A stretch of DNA of 64,000 nucleotides, taken from Hydrangea macrophylla (lineage: Eukaryota > Streptophyta > Magnoliopsida > Cornales > Hydrangeaceae). Of the stretch, positions 11,708-22,406 are shown in pieces. The stretch is taken from the NCBI GenBank assembly GCA_033977485.1, contig CM066993.1, positions 30,370,001 to 30,434,000 of the forward strand, given 5' to 3'. The number at the start of each line of letters is the position of its first letter. Positions within the stretch are counted from its first letter, which is position 1. The translations under genes and the position numbers were made by a program. The notes below the pieces were generated by a model. It searched no databases and was not told where the DNA came from. It saw only the letters and a list, made by a program, of their open reading frames with translations.

Positions 11708-11772
11708 CCAAATTGATCAATTTATTTTTTCAGTCCAGATATCCTCAACTCGAATTCTACACATTAGAGTTC

Positions 11773-11826
<54 letters not shown>

Positions 11827-12160
11827 GAGGGGGGAGGAACCTGGTTTTAGAGGAATGCTGCCATTTGTTCTTTCTTGCTAGAACCGTCTTCTTCGGTGAC
11901 AACACAGAGAATTGGTATGTCCAACTCTTGTATATAATAGAGTCAACTAATTTTGGTATCATCTGATTATTATAATATTTTTTGGAAGGTAGCCTCTTAG
12001 TATGTGCTTTAGATATTATTTTAATTGTTTATTGAGTCATATAAGTTAATAAACGATTCTAAATCAATTTGTATGCAATGTCTACCTAACACTGAAAGGT
12101 ACCAAAAATGTAACTATGGAGGCTAACCAATCAGTCAAGGAGATTGAGGTAATTTAGTTT
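11708..12160. other. unassigned spacer with GA microsatellite
   Basis: About 450 bases between copy A and the copia element. A perfect GA dinucleotide run lies at about 11779-11821. The frames reading across it are simple-repeat artefacts. No gene seen. Confidence 0.5.
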
Positions 12161-12165
12161 CTTAT
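12161..12165. repeat. target site duplication CTTAT (left)
   Basis: CTTAT before the copia LTR is repeated exactly at 20206-20210. Confidence 0.9.
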
Positions 12166-12647
12166 TGTTGATAATATGCATGCAAGCATACGAGACGGGT
12201 TTAGGTCACTTACCTAGCGGAATAACCTGACGGATCGCCGAACGGTGTTGTTACAAGTCCGACGTCTTCACCCACGAACTATTGCTCCATGTAACCTCCG
12301 TGTACTCTCTTATGCTTCGCGTAGGTCGTGAAGATCACTACTAGAGCGGTCCTCGTACGTATCACGTGCTAAATCCCATGGCTCCTTTGGTGATGGCCAA
12401 GAGAGAGATAAACCGTAGGGATAGAGAGAGAGAGAGAGACTAACGTGAGTTAGAGAGAGAGAGGCTGCTGTGAATATATGAAATATTCTTAAGTTTTCCA
12501 TGTAATATACATGTATATATAGGCACATACAAACCTATAAGGCTTAAGATTCCAAAAGCCCATTATTTGGCGTCCAAGCCAGCCCTCTCTGGACCCAGTC
12601 CAATATAATATGGGTGCCCGTATGACCCAACCACAATATTTGTTACA
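12166..12647 (-). repeat. copia 3' LTR (482 bp)
   Basis: On the plus strand it begins TGTTGATAATATGC and ends TTTGTTACA. It holds GA-rich tracts around 12422-12462 whose length differs from the other LTR, and a TATATATA box at about 12512-12519 readable on the minus strand. Confidence 0.88.
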
Positions 12648-12661
12648 TCTCCCACTCACCC
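12648..12661 (-). other. polypurine tract of the copia element
   Basis: On the minus strand GGGTGAGTGGGAGA runs directly into the 3' LTR. It fixes the orientation. Confidence 0.8.
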
Positions 12662-15338
12662 ACATTGAGTTGGTACTAAAAACCAATCTCTTAACACAAC
12701 GGAACTTCTCAACTCTTCATACAGGGAAATAGAACGTGCGACTTTACGAAAAGAAAGTACAGCGACAGGAGTGTAATGCCAAATCATCACCATAACCAGC
12801 AAGACACATAACTCGGAAGCTTCTCGTGTATGCCTTAGACGATTCAACCACACCGGATACAGCATTCTCAATCCCTCGGTGAAAAGAATTGCTGGACCAC
12901 CTCAATGTAATGTACTCATGACATATCAGTAACAAATTACGATTGTCGCAGGCCTGCTAATGAGTCACAAAAACATGGTGTGTTATTCAATGGTCTTCCC
13001 TGTGCCCACATGTCAATCCGACTAACTTGACCGCTTGCCCAGACACACCCCATAGAACGGAATAATCTCATCGTCCTAGGATAGCATGCTAAAGTAACTG
13101 TCATCAAGCGTCCTCTTCATGACATAGTCTCAAGTCGTGAAGGCAACCAGTTTGTAGGATAACCAATGTCTTGGATATGCTACATGGCTCACACAGCAAT
13201 GAAGAGGAATCCATTCACTGCTACACAGTCGATCGCGAAAGCACATACAGTATGATATGTATGCTATGGCGTTCTTCCATCAAAATGGGCATGTCACTCT
13301 ATGTTTGGAAAACAAGTAACGTCATATGAATCTTAGTCTAGACGTTACACAAAACGTCTAACCAGAGTTTTCCAGCACAGTCGCCACTCCTGGCGCCCGT
13401 CTGAAAACTCACATTCGGCTATAAACAGGCTACATAGAGTCGTGGGATATCTCTATGTTTGACCAAGTATAAGGTCTCATCTTAGATCCATCTAAGGCGA
13501 CATATAGAAATGATAGGGTTTATATCTAGCTAGCTGTTTTTATACTGCGTAGATATAAGTGTTCAAGCTCGCTTTCTAAGCGCTATGGACATACATGTCC
13601 TAGCTAGCTATCTAAGCGCCATGAACACAAATGTCTCATCTTGCTCGCCATCTAAGCGCCGTAGACACGCATGTCCTACTTCGCTATCTCGGCGCCAAGG
13701 TGAATCACCCGTGTGAGCAGGTCGATTCAAGCCCGGTGACATATAAGAAATGTGCATTCGTTCCACTTATAACAAATATATATATGGAAACCAACTAGTT
13801 TATAAAAACTTGAATAATAATGTCAATATCACAATAAAATGTCTAAGCACATCAAATCCCCAATTGGAGATATGCCTTAAGACAACTTCCCTTTGCGCAG
13901 ACCACATCTCAAATATGACACGTGCTAGAATGATTTTTGAAATCTTTTGCATATGCTCAAGCTTATGTGCTATCACTTTTGATGAGCACAACCTCATCAC
14001 TATGAGATAAAGAGCCTAGCCACTGCAAAAAACTCTTCAACCAAAACAGCTTCTCTTACAACTGCAGAGCACACCACATATTATGCTTCCATCGCGGACA
14101 ACATAAGGCAAGGTCCACAGTCCTCCTGCGAACATATCGCAAGATACTCTTCACTACTCTCTAGTGACAGGACCATGGTTGCTACGGCAATGACTAATTA
14201 AACCAACCGCATAGCAGACATCTGACCGAGTATGCACATTAGCATACTTCAGATTCCCTATTGCGGACGGATATGATAAACTGGACATTTGTTTCCTCTT
14301 CTCATTATTCTTAAGACATTGATCTAAGGTCAAGGTGAGTCCCCCAAAAATGGGATGTCTATGGGTTTTCAGTTTTTCATGTGAAAACGTTCAAGAACCT
14401 ACATCTTGTAAGTCCCTCGAGACAAACAGAGGAGCTTCTGAGAACAATATCTCACAGTCTAAACTTCCAACACATAGTTGGAATCACCCATGTCCTCAAT
14501 CAAACTGAGAGGACAACCACTCTCAAGTGGCGACAATGGAACTCATCTCATTCCCAGTTAAAAGGACGTCATCAACATATAAAGAATTAAAACACTTTCC
14601 TTGGACCATTTAATGTACACACATTGTACCACTGCCTAGAGGATTTGAGATAATAAATAGATCGTTTGAGATAGCACACTTTTGTGCTCATTCCCTTTGG
14701 TCACAACACCAATGGGATGATCCATATTTATCTCGTCGTCTTGTTCTCCATTGAGAAAAGAACAGTTTAAACATCCAACTAAAAAGGTTCAAAAACTAAA
14801 TATGCGACAATTGTTAGGATAAGGCGAATGAAGTCAGATCTCACCCTTTGGGAGAACATGTTTCCATGGTCTATACCCTCTCTGGGTACAAACTATCGCC
14901 ACAAGGCGCGCCTAATACTTGTCAATTGAACCATCTGCCTTGTATTAGATTTTGTAAACACACTTGTCTCCAATAACCTTACGCACAGGCGGAATGTCAA
15001 CTAACTCCTAGACCTTATTTACGTCCATAGGGCTCATCTCGTCTAGCATAGTAACTATCCACTCAGCTTCAGCAGACGAAGAAAACGCTTCAACAAAAGA
15101 AGCAGGCTCATCCTCATCCACTTGTGCACACATTTGCACACATATGAAAGTGTCTTCCTCAATTTCAAAACAGCGATAGGGAACGTTTTCCTCATCACCA
15201 TACAGTGTACTACCTGAGAATCTTGAGTGCCTAGTGGTGCACTCCCACTATCTAGTACACTCCCACTAGCGTCTAGCGGTGTACTCCCAATCGGCTGGAG
15301 ACTAGTACCATTTTATAGCGATTATTGGATGTGGATTC
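12662..15338 (-). pseudogene. decayed copia reverse transcriptase and RNase H
   Basis: This stretch holds the C-terminal pol of the copia element on the minus strand, with no long open frame. The best landmark is the reverse-transcriptase catalytic motif Y-V-D-D, readable at 14568-14579 in the minus frame (N-S-L-Y-V-D-D-V). RNase H should lie at about 12700-13900 by order. A 36-40 bp tandem repeat at 13571-13696 interrupts this part. Confidence 0.65.
13571..13696. repeat. 36-40 bp tandem repeat, about 3.5 units
   Basis: Units begin at 13571, 13607, 13647 and 13683 with variants of GCTATCTAAGCGCC and continue with ATGGACACACATGTCCT-like sequence. Spacings are 36, 40 and 36. The last unit is partial. 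Confidence 0.75.
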
Positions 15339-15951
15339 TCAATCTCCCCACCCTCGCTTAAAGATGGTATGTTGTCTGAACATCCTCCAACTCATAGAGG
15401 TCAAGATATCTCTTAGTAATACAAATCTGGGGAAGTCATTCTCAATATCATGTGGCACCATTTCTGTCATTCCTACACCCGTATGTTCATTACACGTGAC
15501 ATAGCCTGTCGAGCTATTAGAATGGATGAAGGTATACTTTCCATCTCTTGAGCATAGTTTCTCGCACTTATACGAGGTATAGTAAACATAACCTCCTGAG
15601 CTCCACGGGCGCAATATCGCCTTTCCATAGCTCATAAGGGGGTAGAGGGAAATGACTGAGAGGGGGCACTCTAGTATGCAGGCAGCAAACAAGAGTATAT
15701 CCCCCCAAAACAACATTGGGAGGTTGACTTGCGCCATCATAGTCCTAGCCATATCTAGGAATGTCTTATTCCTTCTTTCTACAACACCATATTGTTGCGG
15801 AGTTTCTGGATAAAAAAGTTGTCTGCGTTTCCCCTTTTTCCTTACATAGTTCCCAGAACTGATTAGATAAATACTCGCGATCCTCACATCGCGCGAAATC
15901 ATCTATAAAAGTGAGAAAATAAGAGGCGCCATGACATGCCTTTATAACCAC
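15339..15951 (-). pseudogene. copia integrase fragment
   Basis: Two overlapping minus-strand frames preserve the copia integrase core: one (15766-15951) has YFLTFIDDFAR with an Asp of the catalytic triad, and a second (15339-15902) continues with P-Q-Q-Y-G-V-V-E-R-R-N-K-T, which includes the catalytic Glu. The change of frame at about 15780-15900 is a frameshift, so no active integrase is made. Confidence 0.82.
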
Positions 15952-16199
15952 AGGTCCACAAATATCTGAGTGAACTAGCTCTAATGCTTAAGTAGCTCTA
16001 ATAGCCTTTCTAAAAGGCTTTCGACATGCTTTGCCAACTAAGCAAGACTCACACATAGGCAGGTCAACCTCAGCGAGTAGGCCCAAAAGGGCTTCTCGAG
16101 CTAATCAAGTTATCCTATTACATCCTATGCGTTCAAGTCCAGCATGTCATGTCTCAGAATAAATGAATAACAGAGGAAACTAGAATTGTATAAAATAAC

Positions 16200-16985
16200 T
16201 CTTAAGTAGTTATCCCTAGATAACCATGTCCTAGTAACACTACCACAAAAAAGTATCCATCCTATTAATACCGAACTGGAGAACGCCCTCGATTGCGCTC
16301 TTCCACCTTGTTAGCCTTGGGCGCAAACTTGCTGGCCCCACCCTGCCTCCAGGCGGGTTTACCCTTACCATTGCGTTTAGGCCCACTGGCCTTGCACTTA
16401 CTTCCACTTATGGAAGTAGTGGTCAAGAGTATAGCCATACGGTTCGCCTTACCTTTTTGGCGCTCCGTATTCAGCTCAACATGTCAGAAGATGTCAAAAC
16501 CAAAAATTTAACATTTCCGTTGTGGATCATGATTTGTTTTCTATGGACCCGCGAATCAGGCAAAGAACTAATCATAGCCTGAAACTGCAGTTTGCCAGTA
16601 AAGATGTTCTGAGTATTCTGAAATCACGAATCATACCTGTCATCGACCTTAGATATCCAGTCATCGTGTACTTGGAACGTTTCCTTTACCTTCCCGAACT
16701 TCATTACTAGACGCTCAATCTAGTAGTGAATGTGCCATCAAAAACAAATTTGAGCTGATCTCATAATACTTTGGCTATTGGGTAGTACATATACTTCCCA
16801 ACAAGATCATGGTGCATGCTGCTTATCACAAAGCGCGTGCTATGATCCTTCTCGAGCCAAGTATTATAGGCTATTAAGGTTATTATGATATTGGGCCGGA
16901 GGCCCATTATTCGGTTTAATGGGTTGGACCATAGAACAAGCCTAAAGCCCATAAGATCTCACTCATTCTATCGGTGTGTTACTTT
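16200..16985 (-). pseudogene. copia gag remnant
   Basis: On the minus strand, 16761-16952 reads a helical segment with the spacing of copia Gag (WLEKDHSTRFVISSMHHDLV). Nearer the centre, 16300-16420 reads a Lys/Gly/Arg-rich stretch of the kind found around the Gag zinc knuckle. Stops and shifts separate the pieces. Extent is approximate. Confidence 0.5.
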
Positions 16986-17699
16986 GCAGTGCCATATTAC
17001 AAAAAAAAATTAGTCCCTATTAAACTTGTTACTTTTATAAAGATCGACAAAGTGTGGTTTGGAAAACATTTGTTTTTGTGAATCCAAAAAATTTGAATAT
17101 TAATATTTGAGAACATGCGCAAGGGATTGACATTATTATTTGCACATTTCATAAGGTTTGTTTTAAAATCCAATTACAAATGAGTTTTCCCCTTTCTACA
17201 ATTTAAGACCAAAAAATTCGCTATTGCTCATTAATCAAATCTTATTTTTGTAAATCAATAAAAACCTTTTACAATTGATTTTTCTAAACAAACATCAATT
17301 AGATGGTACAATTACCTATCTAAGATCATCCACAAGATATAAAGTGCGCCATACAACAAAAGTGCGCATGGACCCCCACGTGGGTCCGAATTGACAACTT
17401 AGAGCTCATGTTAAGGTAATTCAAGTGTATGATTTATGAACAAAGAAAACCATCCCTTTACAAGTAGGCTTTTCCAATACAAGAAATAAAACCCTCGTTC
17501 TCACATTACATTTATAGCCCATAAAAATAGGGATGCTTTGTTCATAAACATATACAAGAACAGCCTTAAACATACATCGTGAGGACACAATCTCCATTAA
17601 TTGTCAATTAATTGTCCATTCATTAATCCAGATTAATGCATTAATCACATACACCAAGCACTCATGCGGTCTATTTTAAAATGAATGGACTCATCCGTC

Positions 17700-19710
17700 A
17701 CTCCACTTAAGGAGGAGGAATTAGAGGTCATAGGGTCAACCAATCACAAACAACAGTAATTAAACGTGACCAACAATGCAATGAGCCTCTAAAATAATAA
17801 AATGTGCAATAAAATGATTATTGCACAGCCCGGATAGCTCCCATAAGCTAAGTAAAATCAATGAAAAAATCCTGATTTTTTTCATTAATTTTAACCTAAT
17901 TTTAGGCCTTAAAACATAATTTAAAACCAATTTATTAAGGGCCCTTTAAATTAACAATTAATTTAAAACCTTATGGAAAATTTAATTAATTGAAAAACAA
18001 AATTTTCATTATAAATAAAAATTTTCGGAATTTCACCAAGGCCCAAAAATATTTTGAATCAATTTAACATAATAAATTGATCTTAGTTAAACAAAATTAA
18101 CTATGAGCAACAAAATTCCTAAAAATACAAAAATTTCAAGAATTTGTTCTCCAAAGATTTTTCAGTGGTCTAATATGGTGTTTCAAACACCCCATATTAA
18201 TTTAAAAAATTAATAATCTATTTTGGCTATTTTAAGCAATTAAATAAATGCTCATAAGCATAAATTTTATGCTCTAAAATACCAAAACAAAAAATGAGAT
18301 AATTCATAAAATTTTTCTCAAGTCTTCAATCAGTGTACAAAACACATTAGACATTAAATTCAAGAATTAACAACTTTAATTGGTTATATTTTAAGCAATT
18401 AATATTGCATACTCAATACAACATATATGCTCTAAAATACGTCCCAAAGAGCGAGAAAATATACTAAATTAATTTTCTCAAGCTACCACTAGTGTTCTAA
18501 ACACATTGTGTTAATTCTCTGAACTAATAATCAATAAAAATATTTTAAGCAATTTAATATGTGTACTAAAACACACAATTATATGCTCTAAAATATTAAT
18601 ATGATTGAGATAATTTACCAAAAATTACCTGTGGGTCTCAAAAATTTTTACATGGTCTTAAAACAGTGTCCCTTATGCCCCACATTAATTACAAAAATTA
18701 ATAATATATTATGGCTATTTTAAGCAATTAAATAAACGTCCATAAACATTAATTATATGCTCTAAAATGCCATAAATACATGATAATTTACACAAAAAAA
18801 TTATCTTAGAGTCCCTTACAGTGTACTAGACACTATATATTAATTTCAAAAATTAACATATAATTTTGGATATTTTAAGCAATTAAAAACATATATAAAA
18901 CACATATTTTATGCTCTAAAATACCAAAATCAATGAAACAATTTACCATAAAATTATTTCTGGTCCCACACAATGTCCATAAGATAGGAAAAATAAAAAA
19001 ATAATTTTCCACATTTTTTCGGAATATTAAAGCAATTAAAACATATTTAAGCTATTAAAAACTATTTATTTTAATTGCAGAAATAATTTTAATTATAAAA
19101 TAATTAAAAAAAATTTTGAAAAATATATTTACAAAATATATTAAGGACCGGGACCCCGAGGGGGACCCACACTCGCCGGAATCATTGTCGCCGGACCACC
19201 GTAGGCCGGCGAGTGGGTCCCACTCTCCCTGGCGCGAGTGGACGAGGCCCTGCTGGGTCTTCTTCTTCACCTAAAAACGCAACCCAGGGCTGCACGAACC
19301 CCCAACTTTGACGGCTTGTATCTCCTTCGTTATTGATCCAAAGTTTACAAATTTTATATCGTTGGAAAGCTCTCACGGAGTACTACAATTTTAAGTCAAA
19401 AAATAGAGATATTGATCGAGTAAATCTTCCAGAAAATTGGATCAAAGTTGGAAAAAATTTTTATTTTTATTGATCCAAAAAATTAGGTTTTGCAATATCT
19501 CACTTGTTTGAGATAATAAGGCCATGAGACTTTATGGAGGGACTCTAGGGATTATATGGGACACAACTATGCCAAAAAATTGGACCCTTATTGGAGTTTT
19601 GATGTAGACCCACTTTAAAATCAAATTTTCAAAGTTTTCATAAAAGCTTGCTTGAAGCTTTAATGGCAGATTCAATTCGGGTGATCTACGGGCGAATCAA
19701 ACACCTATAT
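17700..19710 (-). other. copia leader region with AT-rich tandem array
   Basis: The segment between gag and the 5' LTR has no convincing gene. Most of it is a degenerate tandem array (separate entry). At 19140-19260 a GC-rich patch gives small minus-strand frames with no known match. Confidence 0.55.
18060..19080. repeat. diverged 153-175 bp tandem array in the copia leader
   Basis: The core TATTTTAAGCAATT recurs at about 18227, 18386, 18541, 18716, 18871 and 19024. Each core is followed about 40 bases later by ATGCTCTAAAAT, and each unit holds a GTGT..ACAC-type block with ATTAAT. Units have diverged strongly. Confidence 0.8.
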
Positions 19711-19723
19711 GCTCTGATACCAA
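19711..19723 (-). other. primer binding site, initiator tRNA-Met type
   Basis: On the minus strand TTGGTATCAGAGC follows the 5' LTR. TGGTATCAGAGC is the usual tRNA-Met primer site of copia elements. Confidence 0.92.
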
Positions 19724-20205
19724 TGTAGATAATATGCATGCAAGCATACGAGACGGGTTTAGGTCACTTACCTAGCGGAATAACCCGACCGATCGCCGAA
19801 CGGTGTTGTTACAAGCCCGGCGTCTTCACCCACGAACTACTGCTCCATGTTGCCTCCGTGTACTCTCTTATGCTTCGCGTAGGTCGTGAAGATCACTACT
19901 AGAGCGGTCCTCGTACGTATCACGTGCTAAATCCCATGGCTCCTTTGGTGATGGCCAAGAGGGAGATGAACCGTAGGGATAGAGAGAGAGAGACTAACGT
20001 GAGTTAGAGAGAGAGAGAGAGGCTGCTGTGAATATATGAAATATCCTTAGGTTTTCCATGTGATATACATGTATATATAGGCACATAAAAACCTATAAGG
20101 CTTAAGACTCCAAAAGCCCATTATTTGGCGTCCAAGCCAGCCCTCTCTGGACTCAGTCCAATATAATGTGGGTGCCCGTATGGCCCAACCACAATATTTG
20201 TTACA
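19724..20205 (-). repeat. copia 5' LTR (482 bp)
   Basis: On the plus strand it begins TGTAGATAATATGC and ends TTTGTTACA, and is followed by the target duplication CTTAT at 20206-20210. It is the partner of 12166-12647 with equal length. Confidence 0.88.
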
Positions 20206-20210
20206 CTTAT
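20206..20210. repeat. target site duplication CTTAT (right)
   Basis: Exact copy of 12161-12165. Confidence 0.9.
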
Positions 20211-20504
20211 TATGGTTTCCTCTTCTTTGATTGATTTTCAGTTTTTTTTTTTAATTATTTTTTTTATAGTATTTTTCACAAGCTCTTTCATAGTCTACTT
20301 GTCATATATGTCTATATATAGCAAAGCACCTATCGGGAGTACCTAAAATTGAAATCTAGACATGAGACACTACAAAAATATTGAAGGTAATTACCCTTGA
20401 TGAAAGCAATCCAATTTATGTTTTCGCAGAAGATTGATTTCAAGCTTTGGTATACATGCAAGCTTATGAGTTATATATTGACCTCGATATTCTATGTTTT
20501 CTAG

Positions 20505-20602
20505 ACACCTACTTGGAGAGGATCTGGGACCACTAAATATGAAGGAGCTTCAGCATCTTGAGCACCAACTTGGGTCATCTTTGAAACTGATCTGGGACCA
20601 CT
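20505..20602 (+). pseudogene. MADS-box K-domain exon, SEPALLATA/AGL6-like
   Basis: The plus strand encodes HLLGEDLGPLNMKELQHLEH and nine further residues to LKLI, the first K-domain helix that mediates dimer and tetramer formation in MIKC-type MADS factors. The GEDLGPL block is typical of E-class SEP and AGL6 proteins. TTTTCTAG directly before it is a good splice acceptor, and a weak GT donor at 20603 would make the exon about 98 bases, near the usual ~100 for this exon. No MADS domain, second K-domain exon or C-terminal exon was seen in the window, and the last residues (WDH) do not fit the family. It may be a relic, a captured exon, or one exon of a gene with very large introns. Confidence 0.7.
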
Positions 20603-20639
20603 GTGATGAGATTTGGTCGGCATTTCCTGGAGTAGGAAG

Positions 20640-21665
20640 GTACTTTGAAAAATTGGAATTGCGGAATCATAGGTAATACTCATGGGTTTAATTTGCGATA
20701 TCAAAGAGATGGAGCAGTAGTCAGAGGGTGGGAGTGTAAAGTGGGTTTAAGTGGCCTCTTTCTAGCTGGACCGGTTCAATTATGAAACCAATGAATCAGA
20801 TGTTCTTTCTTGTACAACACTGAAATGGAAGCCAAACTTTTACTTGAATTTACGGTAGACCAATTGTATCAGGTGTTCTTCTAGGTACAACACTCGAAAC
20901 GAAAGCAGAATTTTATCTGATTTGAGCATTGAGTAGATTTTCCAAGTTGTTTCGATTCCCCCAGTGGTCCTTGAAATGAAAGCATTTTGAAGAGATTGGA
21001 TTGCTTGTGAGGATGACCTATTTCTGGTTGATTGTTGAGGGGCATTCAATATCATTTTGGCTTCCTAATATGGAAGAGGCCACTTAATTACAAAGTTACA
21101 ACTCTCTAAGTTGAAGCTGAATAACGGAAGCCCACAAGATCAGTTAATGGTTCTAATCCTTTGCTCAGTCACCTACTTTTCATATTAATGTTTGCTTGAA
21201 TTGTTTCATCTTAATAAATAACAAGGGCCGAGCTAATAAAAAGTCGGTAATCTTCCATTTGTAATCCTCTCTATAAAGATATGGTAGTATTAACACCCTG
21301 ATTACCCACCAAAAACAAAGCTGGATGCAACATTATTTACTGGAAAAATATTAGGATAAGTCAGATAAAAGACTGCAAATGACTGAAATGAAAAGTGAAA
21401 TGGGGCAGAGAGGGTAAAAACACCTTTCAACATCACCACGGCAAAGATATGAAGTATGAAATGAGTAATGGCATTCAAATATGAATCACAAATTTGATTT
21501 TCAAATGCTTTGAACCATACGTAATACCATGTCGTACCACTGACGAATGTCACAATATTACAAGTGTACAACTATTAAGCAATTTGAGATTCGAACATGG
21601 GAAGCATAGATTATTTCATAAAAAGGAACCTCTGTTTGGAAAAAATAAAGTAGTTTGCGGGGGCG
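20640..21665. other. unassigned sequence with diverged 75-bp duplication
   Basis: No gene recognised. A motif of the form TGTTCTT...GTACAACACT...GAAA recurs at about 20798 and 20871 in diverged copies. The small minus-strand frame at 21302-21571 has no recognisable domain. Confidence 0.4.
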
Positions 21666-22401
21666 TGTCAGGACCTTGTACGGTAAGCCCAAACGAGTAG
21701 CCAAATTAATCCCTATGTTTGGTATGAGTAAGATCAGACGATTGTTGGGAAGTAGGGGTGCCTTTTCCCTTTAAATTGCCCTTGCCCCAATGAAGAGGAC
21801 TTCAAACATTTAACCAAGTGATTGAGAACAAAAGAATGCAAATTAACAGAAAGTGAATTGGATTTGGGATGAAATGGATTGCTATTGAACTAAACGAAAT
21901 TACAAGCAAAGTAAGAATGAACGACCATGGAATAAAAAGGAAAGATGGACTGAAATTTATCTAACTGTTTGTGGCCAAAAACCGCCAAAGGTTTTGGGGC
22001 CCGTTTGAATTGTTGAAGTGAGCCTGGAACTGGTCAGCCCATGCTTTGTTCTGGAATGACTGGCCCAAGATTGCAAAGATTGATCGGGCTCAAGGAAAGA
22101 CATCGCACTGTTTTGGCCCAAGAGACATGAGTTATCATTAGGAGGAGCCCGATTAGTCAATTTAGCGTGCATAGCGTCCATCGGGCATTCATAAGAACGC
22201 GCAAGAGGTGAGAATCGTGTAGTGCATAAGAACAAGGCGTAGAGCGTAAACTCAGGATGAGTCCGATAGATGACGACGGTAGCACGTACGATGATTGGGC
22301 ACCAATTGCTGAGCCCGACTGTTTTGAAGCATGGGTGAAACAGCTGTCGGGCTCGTGTCCGTCAGAGAATAGGATAAGTAGGAATACACTAGCTCGATGG
22401 T

Positions 22402-22406
22402 ATTAG
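22402..22406. repeat. imperfect target duplication ATTAG/ATTGG
   Basis: ATTAG before the solo LTR corresponds to ATTGG at 24464-24468, four of five bases. Confidence 0.6.

Larger units (their letters stand above)
12166..20205 (-). mobile_element. full-length Ty1/copia element, minus strand
   Basis: An 8,040-bp element with two 482-bp LTRs and CTTAT duplications. On the minus strand the order is 5' LTR (19724-20205), tRNA-Met primer site, a 2.7-kb leader, gag, protease/integrase, reverse transcriptase, RNase H, purine tract, 3' LTR (12166-12647). The domain order with integrase before reverse transcriptase is the copia order. The proteins are broken by many stops and frameshifts. The LTRs differ at more than a dozen sites, so it is older than copy A. 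Confidence 0.88.

Noticed and set aside
11658..11966. 102-codon frame across the GA repeat
   Set aside because: It runs through the end of the copy A LTR and a GA microsatellite, which gives only Glu/Arg repeats.
16293..16710. Plus-strand frames near the copia gag
   Set aside because: They are the antisense of the minus-strand gag and protease remnants.
21302..21571. 89-codon minus-strand frame as a membrane protein gene
   Set aside because: It is hydrophobic by AT-rich composition; no start context, splice sites or family resemblance.
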